Of a stretch of DNA of 12,933 nt, positions 7,556 to 12,933 are shown one piece after another. The translations under genes were made by a program, and so were the position numbers. The notes beneath the pieces were generated by a model. That model made no database searches and was not told the origin of the DNA. It saw nothing but the letters and a program-made list of their open reading frames with translations. Positions within the stretch are counted from its first letter, which is position 1; each line of letters starts with the position of its first letter. The DNA is from Natronohydrobacter sp. (GTDB taxonomy: Bacteria > Pseudomonadota > Alphaproteobacteria > Rhodobacterales > Rhodobacteraceae): contig SKIM01000205.1 of the NCBI GenBank assembly GCA_007116445.1, forward strand, positions 1-12,933, read 5' to 3'.

Positions 7556-8298
7556 CAGCGGGCCACCGTTGCAAGAGGAATAAGGGCTGTGGTGCGGCCG
7601 GAGCCACCTGTGGGAACCAGCGAGCCAAGGCGCTGCTCGCCATTGGGTTGGAGCAGGCTGAAACGGTTCTCGCGCGGTGTCGATTGCGTCACGATGGCAG
7701 GGGCCGCGGCGGACTGCACTGGGCTTTCGTTGCGCCCCCTGAGCGCGCGGAAACGCGCCAGATAGCGGCGCGCGAGTTCAGGCGTACCGGAGTGATAGGC
7801 GCCCACCGCGGCTTCCCAGCTGCCCAGCCGGGCTTTGTGGTCACGCAACAGCCGCGCGGCGTAATCGGCATTCACTTGCGGGTCAATCATCTCATCAAGC
7901 GAACGGAAATTCTGTCCGTGCCAACGGTAATTGACCTGAAAACAGCCGAGATCGATGTTTTGTCGTCCTTGCGACAGCCGTGCACGCACCAGATCCAGCG
8001 CGGCTGCACGGGTTTCGGGCCAGTGGCCTGGTCCACCGGTATTGATCGCCCAGGGCCAAGGTTCCAGCCTGCCATTGCGCGTGCGCCCGGTTTCGACCAG
8101 CGCGACAGTGCGCATCACGTCGAGGGGGACATTATGGCGTTGTGCGGCGCTGCGCGCGGCAGTTTCGCAAAGCTGCGCGGGGTTGGACGCGCGTGCAAGG
8201 ATCGGCCAGGCCGTGACCGCTGCAAGGATCAGGCACGCCGCGGTCAGACAGACTCGCTGCATCCAGTCCGGCCCGGACCTGCCCGATTGTCGTATCAT
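7555..8298 (-). CDS. Exported lytic transglycosylase (SLT domain), probably flagellar (SltF-like)
   Basis: The 247-residue protein starts with a short basic leader and a hydrophobic segment (about 16-35) ending ARA-S, a plausible signal peptidase site, so it should act in the periplasm. The SLT (goose-lysozyme-like) core follows: the catalytic Glu is probably E69 in ALVETGR, then GCFQVNYRWH (118-127) in place of the usual GxxQxN, and AYHSG (167-171) in place of AYNAG. These enzymes cut peptidoglycan glycan strands with formation of anhydromuramic acid. Because it heads an overlapping flhA-fliR-flhB set, it likely opens the wall for the flagellar rod, as SltF does in Rhodobacter sphaeroides, where FlgJ lacks its own muramidase domain. 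The tail after 190 is Ser/Thr/Pro-rich and uncharacterised. An internal ATG (8262, residue 13) would give a more compact signal peptide and is an alternative start. Confidence 0.9.
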   Translation of the reverse strand: MIRQSGRSGPDWMQRVCLTAACLILAAVTAWPILARASNPAQLCETAARSAAQRHNVPLDVMRTVALVETGRTRNGRLEPWPWAINTGGPGHWPETRAAALDLVRARLSQGRQNIDLGCFQVNYRWHGQNFRSLDEMIDPQVNADYAARLLRDHKARLGSWEAAVGAYHSGTPELARRYLARFRALRGRNESPVQSAAAPAIVTQSTPRENRFSLLQPNGEQRLGSLVPTGGSGRTTALIPLATVAR

Positions 8299-8314
8299 AG
8301 TGCCCCCGCGTCAA

Positions 8315-8347
8315 AGCGGAGCCTTCTGCCCCGCTCTGCCACAGAGC
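8315..8347 (-). promoter_or_regulatory. Competing hairpins between flippase and flagellar block
   Basis: Within the 66-base gap, GCTCTG-cca-CAGAGC (8333-8347) is a perfect six-base-pair hairpin. It overlaps a second possible stem, AGCGG (8315-8319) with CCGCT (8331-8335). No T-run follows, so an intrinsic terminator is unlikely. They may mark an RNA processing or attenuation point between the flippase transcript and the flagellar genes. No convincing promoter, CtrA or sigma-54 site was found in this gap. Confidence 0.25.
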
Positions 8348-8364
8348 ATGATTCTGGTTGAGAT

Positions 8365-9735
8365 TTAGTAAGCAGCCGCGCTGTTTATGGTGATCATCGT
8401 GATGATCGCGTCGCGATGGGCCAGCGCGACGCCTGCAGCGGTGATCAGGGCCGCGAGCATGAAGCCAAGGTCATGCGCCTTGTGCCAGACCCGCATCTTG
8501 CGGGCGTGATAGGCGATGAGCGGATAAATCATGAGCCCCGACAGCGCTTGTCCCAGGAGCGCCCCTGGCAGCCCTGCGAGCAGGACGCCGAGGATAAACA
8601 GCGTTGTCTGGATGGCTGCGCGCGCGGCGATCATCAGAAAGAAGCGGCGCGACTCCCCGCGTGCGAGGGCCGCCTGATCATAGGTGATGGTGACCAGAGG
8701 CGGCAGGCTGGCGGCCGCGATCATCACCATGATCGGCCCGGCATCGGCGTAGCGCGGATCATAGAGCCAGGCCACAAGCCACGGCCCGATGAGCGCCAGC
8801 ACAACCAGCATCAGCCCCACGCTGCCTGTCAGATAGACGCGCAGACGCCGGATGCGCGCGTCCAGTGCGGGATTGGCGGCAGCGGCGCTTTCGCGGTAGG
8901 CCGGGATCAGCAGACGTGCGACCAGCGCATTGGTCAGCAGGATCGGAAACGAGGCGAGAAACCAGGCGATATTGTAGACGCCCAGCGCCTCGATGCTCAG
9001 ATGCACCCCGAGGATGGCGCGGTCGCCCTGGGTGAGCAGAAAGCCGAAGGCTGAGGCGAGCAGGATCCAGCCGCCGAATTGCAGCAATTCCCGCGCCGCG
9101 CGTGGCTCCCAGCGCAGGCGGTTTGCAGGGCCAGGCAAGAGTGACCAGTCGAGCGCGAGTTTGATCACCGCTGTCGCAAGACTGCCCCAGACCAGTGCCC
9201 AGACGCTGTTTGTCAGCCATGCCAGCCAGATCATCAGCGCGATCCCGACGATCTGGGAGGCCAGTTCGATGCCCATGATGCGGCCCAGCAGCAAATGGCG
9301 CTGCGCAGTGAAAACGCGGGTCGGCGAGAGCCCCAGCAGCACCAGCGCGAAGCCTGCGACGGGAAGGATGCTGATCAGATCGGGCGCGGAATAGAGCGCG
9401 GCCGCAGGCCAGGCCAGCGCGCAGGCCAGCAGCCAGAGTAGCACACCGCGCGCCAGATTGAGGGTCCAGGCGGTATTCAGGAAATCCGGCTCATCACCGC
9501 GCGCATGTTGCATGATGGATTGCTGCACGCCCGTATCCGAGAGCAGCGCGAGTCCCATCAGGATCATCGTGACCAGCGCCATCAGGCCGAAAGCTTCGGG
9601 AAAGAGCAGGCGCGTGAGGATCAGGTTCGAGCCGAAGCGCAGCGCCTGCGAGATCACGAAGCCCCCCGAGGTGAAGGCCGCGCCGCGCAAAAGTCGCGCA
9701 ATCAGTGTGGGCGCGTTGTTTTCAGCCTGGGTCAT
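8365..9735 (-). CDS. Polysaccharide flippase, MOP/Wzx-like (WzxC type)
   Basis: This 456-residue inner membrane protein has about twelve to fourteen hydrophobic segments. The N-terminus reads LRGAAFTSGGFVISQALRFG followed by ILTRLLFPEAFGLMALV, the signature of the polysaccharide-synthesis branch of the MOP exporter superfamily (Wzx/WzxC, PST group). These flip lipid-linked oligosaccharide repeat units across the inner membrane for exopolysaccharide, capsule or O-antigen assembly. Central segments GDRAILGVHLSIEALGVYNIA and RLLIPAYRES are also typical. It is somewhat shorter than the usual 470-500 residues but looks intact. It follows kynU on the same strand after 19 bases with no strong ribosome binding site of its own, so it may share that transcript. 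No polymerase or other polysaccharide gene adjoins it; the nearest sugar gene is the glycosyltransferase 5.4 kb away. The exact substrate cannot be inferred. Confidence 0.9.
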   Translation of the reverse strand: MTQAENNAPTLIARLLRGAAFTSGGFVISQALRFGSNLILTRLLFPEAFGLMALVTMILMGLALLSDTGVQQSIMQHARGDEPDFLNTAWTLNLARGVLLWLLACALAWPAAALYSAPDLISILPVAGFALVLLGLSPTRVFTAQRHLLLGRIMGIELASQIVGIALMIWLAWLTNSVWALVWGSLATAVIKLALDWSLLPGPANRLRWEPRAARELLQFGGWILLASAFGFLLTQGDRAILGVHLSIEALGVYNIAWFLASFPILLTNALVARLLIPAYRESAAAANPALDARIRRLRVYLTGSVGLMLVVLALIGPWLVAWLYDPRYADAGPIMVMIAAASLPPLVTITYDQAALARGESRRFFLMIAARAAIQTTLFILGVLLAGLPGALLGQALSGLMIYPLIAYHARKMRVWHKAHDLGFMLAALITAAGVALAHRDAIITMITINSAAAY

Positions 9736-9754
9736 GGCAGGGGCTGGGCACGGA

Positions 9755-10948
9755 TCAGGTCACTTTCGCGCGGGCGCGGAATTCGGGCCGGTCCCAGCGG
9801 CCTTCGGCCATGATGGCGGCAAGCTTGTCTGCGGCGCGGGCCACGTCTTCGGGTGAAAGATAAAGCGGCGTGAAGCCGAAGCGCAGGATATCCGGGGCGC
9901 GGAAATCGCCAATCACACCGTCATGGATCAGCGCCTGGATGATCGCGTAGCCGTGCGGATGGCGAAAGCTGATCTGGCTGCCGCGCGCCTCGGCCTCGCG
10001 GGGGGAGGCTAGGGCGAGATCAGGGCAGGCGGCGGTGACCCGGCTGAGGAAGATCTCCTGCAATTCCAGCGATCTGGCGCGCAGGTCGTCCATGTTGACC
10101 TGGTCCCAGACATCGAGAGCTGCATCAAGGGCGGCGAGTTGCAGGATCGCGGGCGTGCCGACGCGCATCCGCTCGATGCCGGGCGCGGGGCGGTAATCGA
10201 GGTCGAAGGCGAAGGGCGCTTCATGGCCCAGCCAGCCCGACAGCGCCGGGCGCACCTGTTGTGCAAGGCGCGGGGCGACATAGATGAAGGCCGGGCCGCC
10301 GGGGCCGGAATTGAGGTATTTGTAGCTGCACCCGACGGCGAAATCGGCATCTGCGCCAGTGACATCGACCGGGATTGCGCCTGCGGAATGGGCCAGATCC
10401 CAGACCACCAGCGCGCCGGCCGCATGGGCCTTGGCGATCAGGCCGGCCATGTCATGCTTGCGGCCTGTACGGTAATCGACCTCGGTGAGCATCAGCACGG
10501 CGATGCTGTCGTCGATATGCGCATTGATCTCTTCGGGGGCGACGGTTTTCAGGGAATACTCCGCGCCCAGCGTGCGGCACAGCCCTTCGGCCATATACAG
10601 GTCAGAGGGAAAATTGCCGGTGTCAGACAGGATCACGCGGCGGTCGGAGCGCAGCTCCAGCGCCGAGGCGAGCGCCTGATAGACCTTTATCGAGAGCGTG
10701 TCGCCCATGGTCACTGTGCCGGGCTGCGCGCCGATCAGCCTGCCAATCCGATCACCCACACGCGCAGGCAGGTCCATCCATCCCGCGCGATTCCAGCCTG
10801 TGATCAGCATCTGGCCCCATTCTGCCCCAATGGTCTGCGCGACGCGCGCGGCCACGTTGCGCGGCAATGGTCCCAGCGAGTTGCCATCAAGATAGATGAC
10901 GCCTTCGGGCAGGTCGAACATCGCGCGGGTGGCGGCAAAATCAGTCAC
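9755..10948 (-). CDS. kynU: Kynureninase
   Basis: This PLP enzyme cleaves kynurenine (or 3-hydroxykynurenine) to anthranilate (or 3-hydroxyanthranilate) plus alanine in tryptophan catabolism, in the cytosol. The aminotransferase class V fold is clear: YLDGNSLGPLP near the N-terminus, TLSIKVYQALASAL around the phosphate-binding site, DTGNFPSDLYM, WDLAHSAGA with the Asp that pairs with the pyridine nitrogen (residue 184), and the Schiff-base lysine in GCSYKYLNSGPGGP (K210). I start it at GTG 10948 because AAGGAG stands six bases upstream (10955-10960) and the resulting 397 residues fit the family. The frame stays open 23 codons further to a TTG at 11017, but those residues lack family similarity and overlap a palindrome. 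No tryptophan dioxygenase (kynA) or formamidase (kynB) gene is adjacent within this window. KynR-type Lrp regulators control such genes elsewhere. Confidence 0.95.
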   Translation of the reverse strand: MTDFAATRAMFDLPEGVIYLDGNSLGPLPRNVAARVAQTIGAEWGQMLITGWNRAGWMDLPARVGDRIGRLIGAQPGTVTMGDTLSIKVYQALASALELRSDRRVILSDTGNFPSDLYMAEGLCRTLGAEYSLKTVAPEEINAHIDDSIAVLMLTEVDYRTGRKHDMAGLIAKAHAAGALVVWDLAHSAGAIPVDVTGADADFAVGCSYKYLNSGPGGPAFIYVAPRLAQQVRPALSGWLGHEAPFAFDLDYRPAPGIERMRVGTPAILQLAALDAALDVWDQVNMDDLRARSLELQEIFLSRVTAACPDLALASPREAEARGSQISFRHPHGYAIIQALIHDGVIGDFRAPDILRFGFTPLYLSPEDVARAADKLAAIMAEGRWDRPEFRARAKVT

Positions 10949-10954
10949 GTCTGG

Positions 10955-10960
10955 CTCCTT
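10955..10960 (-). promoter_or_regulatory. Ribosome binding site fixing the kynU start
   Basis: AAGGAG, read on the minus strand, lies six bases before GTG 10948. It favours this start over the in-frame TTG 69 bases upstream. Confidence 0.8.
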
Positions 10961-11007
10961 CGGGCTGTGCTGCTCATGGGTGGCGAGTTCGGTGCGGGGC
11001 GTCAAGG

Positions 11008-11020
11008 CTCTTGTCAAGAG
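11008..11020. promoter_or_regulatory. Palindrome between kynU and rhodanese gene, possible operator
   Basis: CTCTTG-T-CAAGAG is a perfect 13-base palindrome in the 124-base divergent promoter region. GTCAAG also occurs as a direct repeat (11001-11006 and 11013-11018), twelve bases apart. On the minus strand the palindrome contains TTGACA (11017-11012), a good -35 hexamer for kynU, though no clear -10 follows. This would suit a repressor site, but the regulator is unknown. Confidence 0.4.
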
Positions 11021-11035
11021 AATGCAAATAATCGA

Positions 11036-11057
11036 ATGTGATTTTCATAAATCATAT
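11036..11057. promoter_or_regulatory. AT-rich inverted repeat upstream of rhodanese gene
   Basis: TGATTT-TCAT-AAATCA (11039-11054) is a perfect six-base inverted repeat. Pairing extends to nine bases per arm (11036-11057) with one mismatch. It lies just before the GGAGGGG ribosome binding site and is AT-rich against a GC-rich background, so it probably marks promoter or operator DNA. Half-sites resemble those of the CRP/FNR family, but the central spacing is wider than canonical. Confidence 0.42.
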
Positions 11058-11072
11058 AACGGAGGGGATGTG

Positions 11073-11486
11073 ATGCGCGCGACGCTTGTTTCCGGCCTGA
11101 TGGCCGTTTCGCTGATGACCAGTGCGGCAGCGGCCAGTGATCTGGCCGATGAATTCGGGGCCTATCTGGATTTCGCCGGTTATACCGAAGGCGTGATCAT
11201 GGTTGAGCAACTGACCGAGGATATTCTGCCTGATGTCACTTTCGTCGATACCCGCAACGCAGCGGAATTCGGCGCGGACGGGATCGAGGGCGCGCTGAAT
11301 GTCGAGTGGCGCGAGACGCTGGAGCGGCTGGACGAGCTGCCCCGGAGCGGCATGGTGGTGGTCTATTGCAACACCTCGGTGCTCTCGACGCAGAGCATGC
11401 TGATCGCGCGGATGATGGGGCGCAGCAATGTGCTGGTGTTGCAAGGCGGGCTGGCAGCCTGGCAGGAGGCCCATGGCGGAACCTAG
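11073..11486 (+). CDS. Exported rhodanese-like domain protein
   Basis: The 137-residue protein starts at ATG 11073 behind GGAGGGG (11061-11067). The frame is open further upstream, but that part has no protein character. Residues 1-22 form a signal peptide (hydrophobic core LVSGLMAVSLMTSAAAA, cleavage near AAA-SD), so it should be periplasmic. A single rhodanese domain follows: FVDTRNAAEF (57-66), GALNVEW, VVVYCN with the presumed sulfur-accepting Cys at 99, and LQGGLAAWQEA at the end. The loop after the Cys reads CNTSVLSTQS, lacking the Gly and Arg of the classic CxxGxR sulfurtransferase loop, so substrate or activity may differ. Such proteins carry persulfide sulfur or act in redox relay. 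Its last bases overlap the next gene, indicating one operon. The exact function is unknown. Confidence 0.87.
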   Translation: MRATLVSGLMAVSLMTSAAAASDLADEFGAYLDFAGYTEGVIMVEQLTEDILPDVTFVDTRNAAEFGADGIEGALNVEWRETLERLDELPRSGMVVVYCNTSVLSTQSMLIARMMGRSNVLVLQGGLAAWQEAHGGT

Positions 11487-11931
11487 CGGCGTGCTGCGGG
11501 CGCTTGATTATCCGCCGGTCTGGCTGATGGCCGCGCTGGGTCTGGTCTGGTTGGAAACTGCACTGGTGCCGGGGCTGGTGGACTGGGCGCGGGGCCTCGG
11601 CAACGTCCTGGTGCTTCTGGCCATCGCGATTTTCGTGCTGGCGGTCTGGGAATTCCTGCGCGCGCGTTCGACCATCATCCCGCATCAGACGCCGCAAAAG
11701 CTGATCACCACGGGGATTTTCGCCATGTCGCGCAACCCGATCTATCTGGCCGATGTGATCTTGCTCGTCGGGCTGAGTCTGCGCTGGGGCGCGGTATCGG
11801 GGCTGCTGCTCGCGCCTGTGCTGGTCTGGATCCTGCAACAGCGGTTTATCCACGGCGAAGAGGCCCGGCTGCACGCGACTTTCGGCGCGGATGCCACGCG
11901 CTACATGGCCCGGACACGCCGCTGGATCTGA
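11473..11931 (+). CDS. Isoprenylcysteine/phospholipid methyltransferase-like membrane protein
   Basis: The 152-residue inner membrane protein begins at ATG 11473, inside the end of the rhodanese gene (14-base overlap), with AGGAGG at 11464-11469. Hydrophobic segments lie near 14-32, 43-61 and 91-120. The C-terminal half matches the ICMT/PEMT-like methyltransferase family: KLITTGIFAMSRNPIYL (76-92) with the RNPxY motif that contacts S-adenosylmethionine, then the paired acidic residues in HGEEARLHATFG (127-138) and a final RRWI. Bacterial members methylate varied lipids or small thiols, or have no known substrate; the true substrate here is unknown. Overlap with the exported rhodanese suggests a joint role, perhaps in sulfur or thiol chemistry at the membrane, but that is inference from proximity only. 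The family is well supported at this length, although a different start is possible from an upstream ATG at 11428. Confidence 0.85.
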   Translation: MAEPSGVLRALDYPPVWLMAALGLVWLETALVPGLVDWARGLGNVLVLLAIAIFVLAVWEFLRARSTIIPHQTPQKLITTGIFAMSRNPIYLADVILLVGLSLRWGAVSGLLLAPVLVWILQQRFIHGEEARLHATFGADATRYMARTRRWI

Positions 11932-11939
11932 CCCTGTCG

Positions 11940-11959
11940 CGGCCATGCGTCGCAGGCCG
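11940..11959 (+). terminator. GC-rich hairpin after methyltransferase gene
   Basis: CGGCC (11940-11944) pairs with GGCCG (11955-11959); TG and CA inside the ten-base loop may extend the stem. It begins nine bases after the stop. No T-run follows, so termination is uncertain and readthrough into pntA is possible. Confidence 0.3.
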
Positions 11960-11980
11960 GACGTTGCGGCATTTCGTATT

Positions 11981-12088
11981 ATTGCGCGCTTGTGAAACAA
12001 AATTGCGCAGGTTAAGGATGCGCGATGCCATTTGGTCCGGGACTCAGTGTGGGGAGCCCGGCAAACCTGAACGAAAGGGGGACGACGC
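11981..12088 (+). promoter_or_regulatory. Potentially structured leader of pntA
   Basis: Just before the pntA ribosome binding site are two hairpins. Hairpin A (12002-12026) pairs ATTGCGCA with TGCGCGAT (eight pairs, one G-U) around a nine-base loop. Hairpin B (12037-12061) pairs CCGGG-a-CTC with GAG-CCCGG (eight pairs, one bulged A). GGTT in loop A (12010-12013) can pair with AACC (12064-12067) as a pseudoknot, or CAGGTT (12008-12013) with AACCTG (12064-12069) as an alternative outer stem. The ribosome binding site GAAAGGGGG (12073-12081) follows. ATTGCGC also recurs at 11981-11987, 21 bases ahead of its second copy. No match to a riboswitch class I know was seen. The transcription start is unknown, so part of this could instead be promoter DNA. 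Confidence 0.4.
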
Positions 12089-12933
12089 GTGAAAGTCGGG
12101 GCGTTGAAGGAAATCAGATCAGGGGAAGCGCGGGTCGCGCTGACGCCTGACAGTGCCGCTCAGATCCAGAAACTGGGCCATGAATGCTACGTCGAATCCG
12201 GGGCGGGGCTCGCCGCAGGCTTCAGCGATGCGCTGTATCAGGCCGCGGGCGTCACCGTCGTCGCGGATGCCGCAGCGCTTTGTGCGGCGGTCGATATTGT
12301 CATCAAGGTCCGCGAGCCTGCGATGGAAGAAATCAAGCTGCTGCGCGAAGGGCAGACGCTGATTTCCTTCTTCTGGCCTGCCCAGAACGCCGAGATGCTG
12401 GAGGCCGCGAAGGACCAGGGCGCGACTGTCATCGCGATGGACATGGTGCCCCGGATCAGCCGCGCGCAGAAGATGGACGCGCTGTCCTCGATGGCCAATA
12501 TCGCCGGCTACCGCGCTGTGATCGAGGCTGGCAACAATTTCGGACGCTTCTTCACCGGGCAGGTGACGGCTGCGGGCAAGATCCCGCCTGCGCGCGTGCT
12601 GATCGTGGGCGCGGGTGTTGCGGGTCTGGCGGCCATCGGCACCTCGACGAGCCTCGGCGCGATCACCATGGCCTTCGATGTGCGTCCCGAAGTGGCCGAG
12701 CAGATCGAGTCGATGGGCGCGGAGTTCGTCTTCCTCGAGTTTGAGGACAACGCGACGGACGGCGCGGAAACCGGTGGCTATGCGGCCCCAAGCAGCCCCG
12801 AATTCCGCGAAAAGCAGCTTGAGAAATTCCGCGAGCTGGCGCCGAATGTCGATATCGTCATCACCACGGCCCTGATCCCCGGACGCCCCGCGCCGAAGCT
12901 CTGGACCGAAGACATGGTGCAGATGATGAAGCC
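12089..12933 (+). CDS. pntA: NAD(P) transhydrogenase alpha subunit, C-terminus outside window
   Basis: The window holds the first 281 codons of the alpha subunit of the membrane-bound proton-translocating transhydrogenase, which reduces NADP+ with NADH using the proton gradient and so supplies NADPH. The visible part is the cytoplasmic NAD(H)-binding domain I: EIRSGEARVALTP (8-20), WPAQNAEM (96-103), the strongly conserved PRISRAQKMDALSSMANIAGYRA (121-143), the Rossmann motif VGAGVAGLAAIG (173-184) with DVRPEV closing the NAD site (197-202), and TTALIPGRPAPKL near the right edge. The GTG start is set by GAAAGGGGG seven bases upstream and aligns with other PntA N-termini. Whether it continues as a long fused PntA or a short PntAA with separate membrane subunit cannot be seen. 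It follows the methyltransferase gene after 157 bases and likely has its own promoter. Confidence 0.96.
   Translation, partial: MKVGALKEIRSGEARVALTPDSAAQIQKLGHECYVESGAGLAAGFSDALYQAAGVTVVADAAALCAAVDIVIKVREPAMEEIKLLREGQTLISFFWPAQNAEMLEAAKDQGATVIAMDMVPRISRAQKMDALSSMANIAGYRAVIEAGNNFGRFFTGQVTAAGKIPPARVLIVGAGVAGLAAIGTSTSLGAITMAFDVRPEVAEQIESMGAEFVFLEFEDNATDGAETGGYAAPSSPEFREKQLEKFRELAPNVDIVITTALIPGRPAPKLWTEDMVQMMK

Noticed and set aside
6059..7765. Long plus-strand open frame (568 codons) opposite flhA
   Set aside because: It is antisense to a full-length, motif-complete flhA; its product is His/Gln/Arg/Asp-rich with no domain, typical of a mirrored GC-rich frame.
8318..8350. Possible sigma-54 promoter (TGGC...GC) for the flagellar block on the minus strand
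   Set aside because: The GG-to-GC spacing is nine bases rather than ten, and the match falls inside the hairpin sequences.
10949..11017. Longer kynU reading frame from TTG 11017
   Set aside because: The GTG at 10948 has AAGGAG at ideal spacing and gives normal family length; the extra 23 residues look unlike kynureninase and run through a palindrome.
10139..11041. Plus-strand open frame opposite kynU
   Set aside because: Shadow of kynureninase, which has all catalytic motifs on the other strand.
10896..11072. N-terminal extension of the rhodanese gene
   Set aside because: The region covers the divergent promoters and the kynU start; ATG 11073 has GGAGGGG and opens a proper signal peptide.

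Overview
The window looks like chromosomal DNA of an alphaproteobacterium, most likely Rhodobacterales (Roseobacter/Paracoccus/Rhodobacter-like). It is GC-rich. It has a tightly packed flagellar export block (flhA-fliR-flhB) headed by a separate lytic transglycosylase, a CtrA-type TTAA-N7-TTAG site, and GTG/ATG starts with AGGAG-type ribosome binding sites. The taxon is inferred from gene content, not from a database search.

Layout. Bases 1-1784 (minus) hold most of a secreted RTX-type calcium-binding protein whose C-terminus lies beyond the window. It is divergent from a family 2 glycosyltransferase of the galactofuranosyl/rhamnosyl type (1941-2987, plus); the 156-base gap between them carries the CtrA-like site. 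The glycosyltransferase converges on a minus-strand block read from right to left: kynureninase kynU (9755-10948), a Wzx-like polysaccharide flippase (8365-9735), an exported lytic transglycosylase (7555-8298), flhA (5471-7555), fliR (4683-5474), flhB (3598-4686) and a 115-residue basic coiled-coil protein of unknown function (3254-3601). The last five overlap by 1-4 bases at every junction and are surely co-translated. Divergent from kynU are an exported rhodanese-like protein (11073-11486) and an overlapping isoprenylcysteine-methyltransferase-like membrane protein (11473-11931). The window closes with the first 281 codons of pntA, the alpha subunit of the proton-translocating NAD(P) transhydrogenase (12089 onward), preceded by a potentially structured leader.

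How the genes fit together. FlhA, FliR and FlhB are core membrane parts of the flagellar type III export gate. The transglycosylase probably opens the peptidoglycan for the rod, and the small coiled-coil protein is a candidate export accessory factor. The glycosyltransferase, flippase and RTX protein are cell-surface functions placed around this block. kynU (tryptophan catabolism), the rhodanese/methyltransferase pair and pntA (NADPH supply) are metabolic genes with no evident tie to motility.

No tRNA, rRNA, CRISPR array, insertion sequence or phage gene was seen, and no stretch over 300 bases lacks a gene. The largest gap is 2988-3253, between convergent genes, holding only short hairpins. 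Most of the window is ordinary core genome. The least explained items are the pntA leader, the coiled-coil protein closing the flagellar operon, and the palindromes between kynU and the rhodanese gene.
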